Shown here piece by piece: positions 44,514 to 58,100 of a stretch of DNA of 64,000 nt. Within the stretch, counting starts at the first letter, position 1. Each line of letters starts with the position of its first letter. The stretch is taken from the NCBI RefSeq assembly GCF_937616625.2, contig NC_065573.1:15267001-15331000 (forward strand). Reading direction: 5' to 3'. Under the pieces are notes generated by a model. It worked only from the letters and a program-made list of their open reading frames with translations. It made no database searches and had not been told where the DNA came from. The translations under genes and the position numbers were made by a program. This DNA comes from Mercurialis annua (Eukaryota > Streptophyta > Magnoliopsida > Malpighiales > Euphorbiaceae).

Positions 44514-45390
44514 ATCCTTATATTCCTATTACACGGTTGGCACTTACTTTGAGAATTTGTAGCCTCCAATACTATTTATTCTCAAATTTAATTCTTTTAA
44601 TCCCTACTTATGTCTTATGCTCTTTATTATTCTTGTTTTGTTATGAATTGCTTTGACATGAAAAGCCAAGTCCCTAATTTAGGGGTTGTTAATGAATACC
44701 ATGTTGTGTTGATTAGGGTTGATTAATTGATTTGGGGTTTGTTATGATTTTAGGGCTTAATGCTTAGATTAACTTGATCTATTAATATATATTTATGGTT
44801 TAATTAATTGAACGAGAGTTAATTAGTTAGACGAACCTAATTAATCATAAATCTAGGACTTAATCACGCGAGAGCGGTTTAAGAATCAGGTGGTTGTTGA
44901 GTTTGCATTTTAATTGCGTTTAATTGGTGTTGGCAAAATCTAATTACACGAGAGAGATTTAGATTTTGACTTATTAATCAAATTATGATTCTATCAACTT
45001 TAGACTCGAGAGAGCAAAATTGATGCTTTAGGATAGCTTGACTCGAACCAATATCATAATCGGCCCCGGTTACATAGGATTCATGTTGGTATAAGTTAGC
45101 AACCTCTAGGCGCCTTTTTAATTTCTGACTTAAATCATTTAATTGTTAATCGTTTGTTTTATTTAGTTGATTGTTTAGTTCAATAATTGATTGCTTGTAT
45201 AGTCAAATTATCACTTGTTCAATTTGTGCTCCGCTTAGTTGTTTAATTGCAATCTTATGCTCATTTGCTAAACGATTTGATATTCAAAATCGGTTTTCAT
45301 TCTCATTCTTGTGGGTTCGATACCTGACTTTTATCCACTTTATTATGCGTTGCGATACCGTGCACTTGCGGTAAATGGCCAACAACTTTT

Positions 45391-45408
45391 TGACACCGTT
45401 GTAGGGGA
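45391..45408 (+). other. Primer binding site (tRNA-Asp type), degenerate
   Basis: TGACACCGTTGTAGGGGA corresponds to the Athila/Tat site TGGCGCCGTTGCCGGGGA with four transitions, all of the kind expected from deaminated methylcytosines or simple decay. Confidence 0.75.
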
Positions 45409-45558
45409 TGGAATTGTATTTGATTGATTGAAAGTATTCTGAAGCTTGGTCGAGTTAGCTTTATTTTTTGTGTTTACTTTTTTTATTTCTATTTTCTGTT
45501 TTTGATTTTTCACATAGGTGCTCTTATTTTTGTTTGTGTAGGATTTTACTCGTAGTAT

Positions 45559-47767
45559 ATGCACAATACACGTCGGGTCAAACTCCCTCTCAAACCGTAT
45601 CGAGAGGACCTTGGAAGCTTCGAAAGGAGTGTGCATAGAGCCAACCGTCAACCCGTTATCATGGAGGGTGATAGAGAAGAATATCACATAGAGGGATCTA
45701 ATCCTTAAGGTGAGGAAGGGGGACACCTATACCCACCCTCTCCTCTTATTGAGGATGGAAACCCACAACGAGAACATTCCCCAAGACAACAAAACTCAAG
45801 GGATGATCGTCCTCAACAACCTCAACTACTTCAAAGGCGAACCTTGGGTGACTTTTTCTTGTCAGATGTTGATAACGGGAACAATGGATGCTTTGCCCAA
45901 CCGGTTCAAGCGGCTACATTCGAGAACAAGACGAGTACCATCCGACTCATGGAGAATCAGTGTGCTTACTATTGGTTAGGTAATGAGGATCCAAATGCTC
46001 ACATTGCCAAGTTCCTAGGAGTGCTCAACACTTTCAAGCTCCACAACATAACCGCGGACCAAATCAAGCTCTGGATGTTTCCCTTATCATTAAGGGGACA
46101 AGACAAGTTTATGGCTACAATCTCTTCCCAAAGAGTCAACCCACACTTAGAGGGATTTGGCCCAAGCGTTTCTCACTAAGTACTTCCTAATGGAAAAAAC
46201 CAGAAAGTTGACTAAGGAGATCATAGACTTCTTGCAATATGATGGGGAGTCATTGAATGAGGCTTGGGAAAGGTTCAAAGATCTTCAAAGGAACTGTCCA
46301 TACCACCATTTCAAAAAGGAGCATGTCATTCAAATCTTTTACAATAGCATGGGTGAGACTACTAGAACTACAATTGATGCGGCCTCAGGTGGATTATTAA
46401 CACAAAAGACTTATGAGGAAGCTCTTGCTTTATTGGATCAATTGGAAATGTTTAGTAGTGCATGGCCATCGGAGAGAAGAAGACCACCGGGTCAAAAGTC
46501 GTTATAACTTTAGATGAAGTGCAAGAAATGGAAGCCATAAAAGCCAAGAATGCTTCGCTTCAATCTCAATTGGATGCTCTCAAGAAGCAAATGAACATGA
46601 GGAATGCGTCGGTTGCTTATGTGTCATGTGGGTTGTGAATTTTATGGTGACTACAATCATACGGGAGGAGAATGCCTCGTTACGGGTCAAGCTATGAGTG
46701 AACAAGTCAATTGCATTGGGAGGCAAAGGCAAGCAAATGACCCTTACTCCAAAACTTACAATTCGGGTTGGAGAAACCACCCCAATTTTGGTTGGTGAAA
46801 AAATGAAAGGCAAGGTAATTCTCAAGGGAATTAAGGTCTGATTCCTAGTTTTCAAAGTTGAAACCATCGACCACCTCAATAAGAGAATTACAATGCCAAT
46901 CCTAGGCCTCAATATCCTCCCGGATTTAAGCCTCATAGACATCCAGATGGGGGGAGTAAAATTGACAAAGTGCTTGAAAGGTTGGAGACGATGGAAATGG
47001 GAGCTAGGCAAAAAGACAAGAACCAAGCCGCTACCATTCATCACCTTGAGACCTAAATTTCTCAATTGGCTACCACTCTTCAAGGTAGAGCCCAAGGCGG
47101 TTTACCTTCCACCACAGAATCAAATATGAGGGAGCATGTTAAGGCTATTGAGCTTAGAAGTGGGAAGACACTTGAGAAAACAAATGGAAAGAAGCCTAGA
47201 ATTGCAGAAGAGGAGCCTATTGTGGTTGAGGACATTATAAGTTCTAGCAAGGAGATTCCAAGCGCAAGTGAGGAGGCGGAAGTGGAAGTTGAGATCCTAT
47301 ATGTAAGACCACCACCACCACCACCATTTGTACCAAAGGTACCTTTTCCGGGTAGATTGAAGAAAGTGCCCGATACTAAAAAATTCAACAAGTTCTTTGA
47401 AATATTCAAGAAGATCCAAATCAACCTTAGTCTTGCGGATGCCTTAAGGGAGATGCCTCAGTATGCCAAGTTCCTCAAGGACATTATAATGAATAAGAGG
47501 AGTTGGGAGAAAGATGGCACTATCTCCTTAAAAGAGAGTTGTAGCTCCATCATACAAAGTGATTTGCCAACAAAACTAAAAGATCCAGGGCATGTTGCTA
47601 TTCCTTGTACTGTTGGCAATATGAACTCTATTAATTGCTTGTGTGATTTGGGTGCTAGTATTAATTTGATGTCTTCGTTTCTTGTTAGGACTTTGTTTGG
47701 TGACCAACTAGTGAAGTGCACCTCGATGGTATTGCAACTTGCTGATCATTTTCCCATAAACTTCTAA
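45559..47767 (+). pseudogene. Gag-protease remnant of the Athila-like element
   Basis: From ATG 45559 the frame reads RRVKLPLKPYREDLG, meets a TAA near 45706, then continues to FENKTSTIRLMENQCAYYWLG, HIAKFLGVLNTFKLHN and IKLWMFPLSLRGQDKF. A one-base shift near 46150 moves the frame to AQAFLTKYFLMEKTRKL, NEAWERFKDLQRNCPYHH and AASGGLL..TYEEALALLDQLE, the Retrotrans_gag domain. Further breaks precede KAIELRSGKTLE, PFPGRLKK and the aspartic protease CDLGASINLM (about 47640). It ends abruptly inside the protease domain at the junction with an Ogre-like LTR piece. Clearly inactive. Confidence 0.88.
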
Positions 47768-48006
47768 GATATTATAATTGGTCCAATTTCTTAGACTTAG
47801 CTCGCAGTCTCTTTGGATTTTTATAGGCTATTCACAACTAATTACGTTTCAATCTTTCAATTTTACAACTACGCGCTGATCTAACTAGCTTGAATCTAAA
47901 CAAAGCGGACCACAAGCTCGTCACCCGGACAAATTTCTTTGGAAATCATCAATGGACGCTTCAATATCTTGTCACTTTTTACCTGTTCGGAAAATGGGTG
48001 TCTACA
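47753..48006 (-). mobile_element. Ogre-like LTR end fragment
   Basis: From CCCATAAACTTCTAAGATATT to GGTGTCTACA it aligns with 28494-28728 and 51596-51828, including the TTTGGATTTTTATAGGCTATT and CTCGTCACCCGG blocks. The left end is fused to the Athila-like protease remnant. Confidence 0.75.
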
Positions 48007-48437
48007 TGTATATTGTGATTTTCAAATTTGTACAATTTGTGTTGCATTTAAAGGATCCGTAGTATTGGCGTTAGCTTCTGTCAGTTGGATTGTTTGTATA
48101 TTTTGGATGATTACTATTGTTTTAGTTGTATGTATGTTTAGCATGTTTGTATGATATAGGTATGTGTTTGATGTTTATAAGAAATGGTTTTCCATGCTTA
48201 GTGTGAGATGATTTGGCAAAGGTGCATACTAACATAATTAAAAGAAAGAAATATCCACGAATCTGTAGAGTTGATAACGTGCTTGAGTAGTATGACATGA
48301 TCATAAAGAAAAATGAAATCGAGGCGTTTTCATGAGTAACATGATTAAAAATTAACGAAAGAGGTTTAAGAAATTTGAAAATGAGATTATTTAATCATAA
48401 AGTGTTATGCATATGTGAGAGGAATCAATAGATCATT
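48007..48437. other. Spacer between LTR fragments
   Basis: AT-rich; it may be part of the LTR whose end follows, but no clear homology to the other copies was seen. Confidence 0.35.
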
Positions 48438-48510
48438 AGGCTTGCTACAGGTTCCAGAGCAACCGCTCCTGTTCCCTAGTGCCGGTTGTGACTCATGGAT
48501 TTGGGTCGTG
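48438..48510 (+). mobile_element. End of a Tekay/Del-like LTR
   Basis: AGGCTTGCTACAGG..TTCC, CCTAGTGCCGGTTGTGACTC and TTTGGGTCGTGA match, in inverse orientation, the first 90 bp of the solo LTR at 12207 (GGGTCGTGACA end). About 75 bp are recognisable. Confidence 0.65.
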
Positions 48511-48515
48511 AAAAA

Positions 48516-48575
48516 TTGGCCCATAAACTTCTAAGGCATTGTAATTAGTCCAATTTCTTAAACTTCTATCATAAG
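48516..48575 (-). mobile_element. Short Ogre-like LTR fragment
   Basis: GCCCATAAACTTCTAAGGCATT and AGTCCAATTTCTTAAACTTC match the other Ogre-like LTR copies. It directly follows the Tekay-like end. Confidence 0.6.
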
Positions 48576-49639
48576 AACTTAATCAACAAAAATACACTGA
48601 AATGATGGATTTGAAAGAAAAAAAGAAAGGTCATAGTTTTATATGGCAATTTTTAAAGTCGTGATTAAAATGAAAGTTCGTGTAAAGGTTATCACGTTTT
48701 ATGGAACTAACCCTTTTTAAAAACTATATGGCCATATTTAAAATTTAAAAATGATTGAGTATCTATTTAAAAAATGAACTAAATATTAAGAACCATTTAT
48801 ATTTTAAAATGTAGTGTATCTCACTCGAGGAGGTGAGAATGGGGAGGGCTTTTTCGATATGAAAGTGTTAAGCTGCATGTTAGTTTGACTATTTTCCTTC
48901 AAAAATGATTCATTAGATACAAAAACTAACCGCCGCCATTATACCAACACCAACCACCGTCTCCATCTCATCACCCACAAATCTCCGTTCTTCAATTCAA
49001 TTAACCGGCAACTCCTTCGTCATTTTAGCAACAATAATGCTGTTAATTCCAGCAGCAACCACCTCCGCCTCCCTCACCATGAAACCCAGCAATAGCAAAA
49101 ATCAAAAGCAAAAAATCAAAATTGAGAGCAACCACCACTAACAAACTTAATAAAATTAAAAGCATAAATCAAACAAATCAAACCAGCCATCATTCTGTAC
49201 CACTTACCACCATCACCATCGTCATTTCTAAAAAAATCAAGAAATGGAGAAGGACAAGAAGCGAGGAGGACAAGCAATAAATAGTGAGGAACCAACAACA
49301 AAAGTAGTAGCAGTAGAGAAAGCTTATTTGATGGTGGTTGCTTCAATGGTTACCACTTGATGTTCGGTTCTCAAAAGATGAACATGCGAGTTCATCTATT
49401 TTCATACGAGAATAGACATAGATTAATTATGCTCTCATCTAAGAATAAAAAGATGAAATCTATTCTCGTTTCAGAATATACGAAGATAAAGTCAATTCTT
49501 AAACGAGAATAGACGGAGGAGAACGATAGTGGCGACATCAGATCGGCGTTTGCCCAAAGTTGACGGTGACGGTAAAAAATTTAGTTTTAGGTTTAAAGTT
49601 TTAATTTTTAGGTTTAAGATAGAAGGAAGGTGAGAGCAG
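48576..49639. other. Spacer, nothing recognised
   Basis: A Leu-rich open frame at 49116-49346 (minus) comes from CAGCAG/AACAAC-like low complexity and is not credible as a gene. Near 49380-49510 there are inverted copies of GAACGAGAAT-like words. Confidence 0.4.
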
Positions 49640-51828
49640 ACTAGTTTCAGGGGCGCTCATTCATGCTTATGGCTGATCTTAGTCTAGTTAGTTTTGAAAT
49701 AAATGGAGTCGCCACCTAGCTCAGATAGGAAATACATTTTATACAGACTAGATAATCTCGTGTGCATATGGATGAGATTATCATGCATCAGACCAAAAGA
49801 TCGGGTTCATGGACACCATTAAAACTCTTTTACTTGACTTATTGATTTAATTAAAAGACACATTTCAATAAACATCTCATCAAAGCAGGAAATCCAAATA
49901 ACAACAGATTGAAAATAAAGAGTTGAAAATGTAAATAATTGGAAAGTAAAGGGCTGGAAAGTAAATACAAAAATATAAACATGTATTTTGAGGCGCACAT
50001 ATGACTCGATCTGCACTAACATGTGAAAAAGTAGCAAGGACTCCTAAGCAAGCTTATAATCCTAGGGTTTCTGGCATATAACATATATAAATGGATTTTA
50101 TTCAATTTTCATGCATAAAGCCTAAACCGGATGTATATGTGAGATTTATTTTAGTTCTACCATCTTGAATTCTTATACAATCATTAGTTACATTTTCATG
50201 GCAGTCTTTAATTTTCTATGTGATTTGATTTGTTTTGAACTAAGTTAGCGTGATTATCTTGATTAAGCCTGTTAATAATGGATCTGGACATGCATGGAAA
50301 TCAATAAACAATGTAAACATTCCCATTTGCAGTGATATACATACAAGGTTAAAAAAACTTTTGAACCTCTTTTCTAGAGTGTTTGGTGATTGTGTGTCAT
50401 TTGTCTGTTGATACAGTCGGATTCAGGATCTGGTCAAAACACGTAAGTTGTTCCTTTGGTCGATGTAAACCCACTGGTCTAAACCGGAGTCAATTTCGTG
50501 CCCAAACGAATTAAGTAACTGCTGTAGAATTTGTTGTCTTGCGATTTGGGCATCAAAGCCCATGATTGCATAACAAATCCACTATTGCTGACGTTGCTAG
50601 AAGATGCTGATTGGGAAGGGTCCGGAAAGTTATAGAAAACAACCCTACAACTAAATACTAGTCCGTGGGATTACACGAGGCCCAATTTTGAGCTCAGATG
50701 AGCCTAGAAAAAACAACATTTGGAATACATTGAAATATTTGGAAGAGTTTGGAGATGAAGAAAGACGGCGCTAGAAGGACAGGCAGCGGCGGCACCATCA
50801 AGGCAGAGGTCAAACTTGGTTCGGGATTTGTCCAAAAAACGTGCAAAAACAGTCAAAACACATAATGAAAGGTCTGGAGTCGGTAAATAGTCAAAATAAA
50901 GATAAAAAAACAATTATAAACATCCTAAATATGGATTTAAAGTGAAAAAGCATGAAAATCATGGTTGTTTATATAGTTATGGCAATTTCATGGCAAGAAC
51001 AGTAAAAATTACTAAACAAGCATCCTAATAATCAAAATTGAAAACATCATATCATAAACAATGATAAAGAAAGTGATAGGATTATGGGTTCTCAGAAGTA
51101 ATGTTCTAAGTCTTGGGGTCGTTTTCTGGCGATTCGGATGTAGAATCCAAGTCTGGATCGAAGTACAGCAACGTTCTTGATTGATTGAAACATTTAAGCT
51201 TGATTTAGTAGACTAAAATTAATTAGAGTTGATCCCTGTTGGGTATATATGGTTCGTCCAAAAGCATGTAGAATTTAGGGTTTTTGTTCTTTTTTAGAGT
51301 ATGTGTTTGATTGTTAATTTCGTCCTCCCTTTTAGGATTTCATAAAGTTGTTTATATAGTGGTTAGGGTTAGATTAGGGTTTTCTATAGTCTAAGTTAGC
51401 TTGAAACGGTTTTTTATGTGTTTAGATTAGGTTAGATGTCTATCTTATGTTATTATTTTATTAAATTCATATTTATCAATATATGCCATAAAAAGACGAC
51501 AAAAAGATTGTTTTCGTCTCTGAAAGTCTCAAAAAGGGTTTTTAAACTAAAACTTAGTTTTGGTCAATATAGTCCGTTAAACTTATATATTGGACCATAA
51601 ACTTCTAAGCCATTGTAATTAGTCCAATTTCTAGACTTCTATCACAATTTCTTTGGATTTTTATAAGTTAGTTGCGGCAAATTACGTTTCAATCCTTCAA
51701 ATTTGCCGCTGGGCAGTGATTTAACCCACTTGAATTCTAACATGCAGATCGCTACCTCGTCACCCGACCGGGTGTATCTGAAAATCATCATCAGGTTTCT
51801 ACCTGTCCGGAAAAGAGGTGTATACTGA
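49640..51828 (-). mobile_element. Ogre-like LTR with adjoining primer-site region, second copy
   Basis: The left part contains GGAGTCGCCACCTAG, in element orientation the primer-like TGGCGACTCC, better preserved than at 26289. The right part ends GGTGTATACT in place of GGTGTCTACA. Shared blocks with the first copy run throughout (CATATGACTCGAT, AAGCCTAAACCGGATGT, CATACAAGGTTA). No coding sequence is seen. Confidence 0.62.
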
Positions 51829-52177
51829 AGGAGAACAATTAGGTTAAAATGGAAAAAGGGCAAAAGAGTCCCTAATTTTTATTTAAGAAATAAAATGGTT
51901 TTTTGCATTTTTAATATTATAGGGCTATATTTGAAATTTAGAAGTCTATTTAAAAAATAAACTGAGTACTAAAAATCAGTTTAAAACGAAAGTTGTAGGT
52001 TAGTTTGACTATTTTTTTTTTAAAATAATTGATTCTTGGTTCATTAAGTTTAGGTGTAGAAATGACGAAAACTCTAAAGTTTAGGGGCAGAAACATCATT
52101 TTGTCTTAATTATAGGTATTATTGGTGGTAATAGATTCTTAAATTCTTTTTCAAGACCAATTCAAGTGAAGCCACTA

Positions 52178-55100
52178 ATGATGGATTCTCAGCTGCTGTC
52201 TTTTAATCGGAGCAATTCCTTAATTAGACTAAATTTACCTCGTCGTTCCACATTGATTCCTGCTCCTCTGCACAAATTCTCTCAAGGTTTGCTTGATTAT
52301 ACATGCGTTTTGACTTGTAGACAATGTCGTTTTATGAGTTTTTCTATGTTGAATTCTTGTTTAATTAGATTGTCAGAGGAATTTTAATTTCATGCTGTGT
52401 AGATTAATGATGAAGGAATCTAGTGCTAAATTTATGGTTTGATATTGTCTAGTGTGTTGTTATCTTAACAGGATTACGTTTGAACAGAGTAATGTGTGCA
52501 ATGAAGTCTTATCGCTTATCGGAACTTACTCGTAAAGAGGTTGACGGCCTGAAAGCTCGTCCTCGAATAGATTTCTCTTCGATCTTTAGCACTGTAAGCT
52601 TTGCTTTATTGTTTTTTTGTTTAAATTTTTCATGCTTGTGTGTTTGGAAGATGATATATTTTTGTGACTTTTTAGGTTAACCCCATTGTTGATGCTGTTC
52701 GCAGCCGAGGTGATGCTGCTGTTAAAGAGTTGGTGCTCCATTTTTCTATCTTTTCTTTGTTGTTATCAGTATCATTAGTGTTTTTGGTGCTGAGAACTCT
52801 TCAATATAATACATAGTTGAAAAAAAATTAGTTGGACTTCTATACTTTTAATGCTCTTAAAGTGTTTTTTGTCATACTTGTACACCCCACTTTTCTTCCT
52901 ACCTTATAGTATAGATGGTTTACAAGCATGTTGAAGCAAGTGAGTCTGATTAAAATTACTCAAACATGGTATTTTTGTGTTTTTACTGTTAGGAAGGTCT
53001 CTTAGTTTATCATACATCAGTTCCCTTCAAATTCTTTCTTTCTCTAATTTGCACTTTGTCTGAAATAAACAAATCTTTTAAAGTATACGTTCTTCTCTTA
53101 AGATTTAACAGAACCAAGTATCTTTTACATTTGGGGTTTGTAGTGTCTATAAAAGTTTCTTTGTGTATAGACGAAGACAAACAAGGTCAAAGTAAGAATG
53201 GCATTTCTACCCAAAACTTATAAGATCTTAGTCTATTACGCCTTCTTCTGTTTCCCGTGGCGACTTTCATTTCAGAGGCTACTTCTAAATTTTTTGTTTT
53301 TTTTTTTGTTTCTTTCTTTTAGTGGCTTCAATATCTTAGTTTTTGTTGGGTCTGCATAAATTTATCAAGTGGGAGCTTGCCTTCAAAAAAACAAGCTTCT
53401 TTTGTTCTTTGTTGCGTTGTTTGTATGTTATTCTCAGGAAAAGCCTTACAGTCTCATGGAGTGTTCCATGCCTAAAGCATCTGCAGTACTTGTTTTTATT
53501 CAGAATTTTCACTTGACTTGTTGCATGTTTAGAAAGAATTTTTGAATTTTAAAAGAGTCAAACGGTCAAACAGAGTCAAAGAGTGAAAAACAATGTAGTC
53601 CATCTGAGCAAAATCAGTAGACATTTGAGAATATCCGTCCATGTTTTTGAGTGTTGTGCTCGCGTTGCAGCCCTAGGACCTTAGGGGTCTATTGGTTACA
53701 GCCTATGAAGCACCGACACTCCGTCGGAGTGCCGTATCTAGGGGGTCGACACGGGGACACGCCGGGGATACGTACCCGACGCGCCACGTGGCGTGTCCCC
53801 ATACTTTTGACTGGTCAAAGGGGGGGACACGCCGGGGACACTTCGAGGACACGCCGGGGACACTTCTAGTGGCATTTTAGATTTTTTTTGTATGGATTTT
53901 CTTTTATAAAAATATTAAATAAATGGACCCAAACCAAATATAAAAAAATTAATAACCTAAAGTAAACCCTATTTTTAATTTTAAAAAAAAAATACAGCAG
54001 CCCCCTATTTCAAAAAAGAAACGGTAGGCTGTTTTAGGAAGGGAAAAAAAAACAACAGCCCCTATTTTAAAAGAAACCTTATATACGATTAAATATATAT
54101 TTTTAGAAAATAAAAAAATTGCTGTGTCCCCGCCGTACCCGTGTCCTATTTTTTTTTAAATGCCGTTCCCCGTACCCGTACCCGTGTCCGTACCCGTACC
54201 CGTATCGGTGCTTCATAGGTTACAGCCCTGGGCTTTTAAAGGTTAATTGGTAGGTTTGGAAAAAAATTATGCTGCCACTAGACTTTCTCTAAAAGGTTTA
54301 GGATGCATTTGCGATGTTAAATTGTATTTGTTTTATCAACATGTCTCCTCTTGATGAGGTTAACCGATACTTATGTGAATTACTTGCAGGTACACTACAA
54401 GATTTGACAAGGTCAAGTTGGACAACATTGTTGATCATGTATCTGAACTTCCTGACCCAGAGGTAATTTTCTTTTTCATATCTTCAAAATGAAAAATTTC
54501 TTTTACTTCTACATTATTATGCTTTACATAATTTTGCTTTAATTCCTTGGACCCAAATGATCTTTCTGCTGAGTGTTGATCCTCTGGTTTATTTTACCCA
54601 TTACAGATTGATCCTTCTGTTAAGGAAGCATTTGATGTCGCATATGATAATATTTATGCATTTCATCTTGCTCAAAGAGCGGCTGAACAAAGTGTCGAAA
54701 ACATGAAAGTAAGTTGATATGACTGCCTGTCTCATGGTGTTACATTTTCTTTTATGAAGTCCATTGACTTATAAAGAAATTTTTTCAGGGTGTTAGATGT
54801 AAACGTGTGGCAAGGAGCATTTCTTCTGTAGGTCTTTATGTTCCTGGAGGAACTGCAGTTTTACCTTCAACAGCTCTGATGCTTGCAATTGTAAGTTGAT
54901 TTGATATTTCATATTAATTGCTATGCCTGGTCGAAGTTCTTGTAGACTCTATAATCACATTATATCGTCCATTTGGGTGCATTTGTTTGATTTTTTGTTT
55001 ATTTCTTAAAAAAGCCTGCACAGATTGCCGGGTGTAAGACCGTTGTACTTGCAACTCCGCCAAGTCAGGATGGCACCATATTCAAGGTACTTAACTCCAT

Positions 55101-58100
55101 GTGAAATTTTAGAGTGTACCAAGAGGGCACTGCACAGATTACCTACTGCAATTGTAGTTTCCTTCAAAGTTAATAAAAGTAACTTAATGTATTCCTTTCT
55201 AGGAAGTACTGTACTGTGCCAAGAAAGCTGGTGTCACTCACATCCTTAAAGCCGGAGGAGCTCAGGTTTACAACTTTAAAACTTATAACCATATCTAATG
55301 GTATTTTTGTATCTTTTATGTATATAGATAGAAATAATGACAGGATATAGTTATTATTTGCAGGCTATATCAGCCATGGCTTGGGGGACAGAATCCTGTC
55401 CTAAGGTAATAATTCTTTATAATCTTGTTTCTTAACTATAGATATCTGGATTTTATGACAAACATACCAGTGGAAAAATATCTTAAATTACTATAAAACT
55501 TTTTCCCAAACTTGATTTGGGCCCAAAGTGAAGTTTGACAACTATAATAGACTCAAGTTATAATTTAACACCAATATCCAATTAAATTGAAACCTTATAT
55601 GTAGTCTACTACTGAAAGCTAAACTACAGAGATTTGAAACTTTTTAATAAGCCTACTAGTGGTATCTACTTGGCAAAGTTTGGTCCAAAACAGTCCATAG
55701 AAGTTTCAAACTCCATTCATTCGATCTCTTCTTACAATTCAAGCTATTTCCAATAGTCTAAAAGACATAAGTTTCTCGTTAAAGGTCTAGAGAATGTAAC
55801 GGCTGCAGTATTTCAATTGATGAAAATTGATGAAATGGCCATTTGCTATTGTCTGAGCTTTTTCTCTCATTTATCATTTTATTCTCTCTCTCTCTCCACT
55901 GATGTCTCTTTTTCTTGTTTTCTTCTCTTGCTCTACATCTATAAATTGTACCTTGGTGCAAAGTACAGGAGAGAAGATCGAGCCCTTGTCCAATTTGAAA
56001 TATTTTACTGATGCCTTGGTTGTGAATGCTTGTATATTCTCTTTGTAGTTCATTAATGAAATACTCTTGTTGTATTTGATGATTATATCTAAGTGGGTAT
56101 CTCCTTCTAACTGTTCATCTGTGAACATATTATGAGGTTAAATCCAGTCAATAGTAATTTGATAAATCAGCTAAAGTAACTATAGCATCTAAAGCCAATA
56201 TTACTCATATTAAAAATATCAAATATGACAATGCTAAATTGATGAATTAGAAAGTCTGTTCTTTCAGTGGTTTATTACAAATTTACAGCCATTAATGTAC
56301 GAAATCACAAGTTTGTAGTTTATCTTAAAAACAAAAGATTATGAGGAATCTGCAAAACAATTAAACGTTTATCAGGCAGTGTAAAGCTGTCCTGTTTGAT
56401 TCATTAATTAAAAAAAAATTAAAGTATGTGATGGAACCCTATGATAAGAGAGGGAAGGTTGTTATAGTTTCTCCAAAATTCATTTTTGATATTGTTTATT
56501 AACATCTCAATTGACCAAAAAAAATTGTGCAAAAACTTGAAGATATCTATAATATTATTGTAACCTTCATTGCAAGGGTTGATTACTGTGGATGTGCAGG
56601 TAGAGAAGATTTTTGGACCAGGAAATCAATATGTCACAGCTGCCAAAATGATTCTACAAGTACGTACATCTCTGATTTGTGGAACTATGCACACATGTGG
56701 CCAGATATCATTAGTCGGCAATTTCTCCAATCTTAGGGATTTTCGGAAGGAGAGTTAGGCGAATGTTGTTCTGTACAGTTTCTTTTGCATGAAGTGTCTG
56801 AACTCCATTAGCTAGATAAATTTGCATCATTCCTGATCTAATGTGGCTAATTTATTTTGTTTCTCCATTTGCTTGATTCCTCCATCTTCTTATTTTTCAA
56901 ACAGAACAGTGAAGCAATGATATCAATTGACATGCCTGCCGGACCTTCTGAAGTTTTAGTTATTGCTGATAGCCAGGCCAGCCCTATACATATAGCTGCA
57001 GATTTACTGTCACAGGTCCTTAACCTCTTTTCTTTACTAGTATTGTATATTATTGGAAAAAGATAATGATAGCTTTTGGTGAACTAATTGCATAACCACT
57101 TGTTCTCGCTGCCGCATACATTTCTTTCGTGAAGCTGTACATTGTTGATTGTTTGTTGTGACTAAACCAACATTAAATAAATATATGAATACATCCTATT
57201 AACCATGAAGTAATTTACTCTTGTTTCTATGTATCTCATGTTTTCTTAAAAATAAATTCTATTTTGGCAGGCTGAACATGGCCCTGATAGCCAGGTTGTT
57301 CTTGTAATTGTTGGGAATGATGTTGATCTTAAAGCCATTGAAGAGGAGATTGGTAAGCAATGTCAAAGCCTACCAAGAGGAGAATATGCTTCGAAAGCAT
57401 TGGAGCATAGTTTCATTGTAGTTGCTCGTGATATGGTTGAGGTTGGTCCTCTGCTCCTGCCTGAATACTTCAAGTTTTATTAAGGTCTTTATTTCTGCAC
57501 TACTGCAAACCTATAGAACAATAGATGGTGGTTAGTTTTTGAAGGCATAAAAACATGCAGGTTTTGAACCACAGTACTAATATGCCTACATGATTGCTGA
57601 TGTTGGTATACTGTGCAGATTGAGTCAACCCATTAGAAAATATCTTTTGCAAACTCAAAATTTCACCTCTTATTTATTTTTATGGACTGCATGGGGTTGT
57701 TTGATAACCCAACTTAACACTTAGAATTAAAACATTGAGCACTGTTAAGATAATACTATAGTTGGAGATTCACCCAACGACTTGAGCTATTGGGTGAATT
57801 GGTTATTTGTGGTATCAGAGTTAGGAGTTCGCAAAAATCAAACCTGACCGAAAAACTGAATTGGACCGAACTAAAAATATGGGTTCGGTTTGGTTTTTAT
57901 AATGAAAATATGAAAGAAATCGAACTGCCCGAAATAATTATATTATGTATTTGAAAGTTTATCTTTTGAACAAATCATTAAAGCGGTAAGAGAGGTAGAT
58001 GGTTCTTTTAATGTGTCTGAGGGTGAAGGTTTGAATTTAAGCCTATCAATTCTTTGTTTTTTCTTGTTTAATCTTAAAAGATGGAGCATGATGCTTTTGG

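Larger units (their letters stand above)
44038..45384 (+). mobile_element. 5' LTR of an Athila-like Ty3/gypsy element
   Basis: The segment starts TGATAGGAGTAG and ends CCAACA, six bases before a tRNA-Asp-type primer site at 45391. A TATA box lies at 44504-44513 and the dyad array D in U3 at 44215-44303. The gag and protease remnants that follow are of Athila/Tat type. The left edge is set by analogy; no target duplication could be checked because the 3' LTR is missing. Confidence 0.7.

Noticed and set aside
45343..45726. Minus-strand ORF over the Athila-like leader
   Set aside because: Antisense to the gag start and without motif.
49116..49346. Leu-rich ORF resembling a signal or membrane peptide
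   Set aside because: Arises from a triplet-repeat-like tract; no homologous motif, no promoter.
52166..52177. Upstream start of HDH at 52166
   Set aside because: That codon is GTG; ATG at 52178 gives a normal transit peptide.
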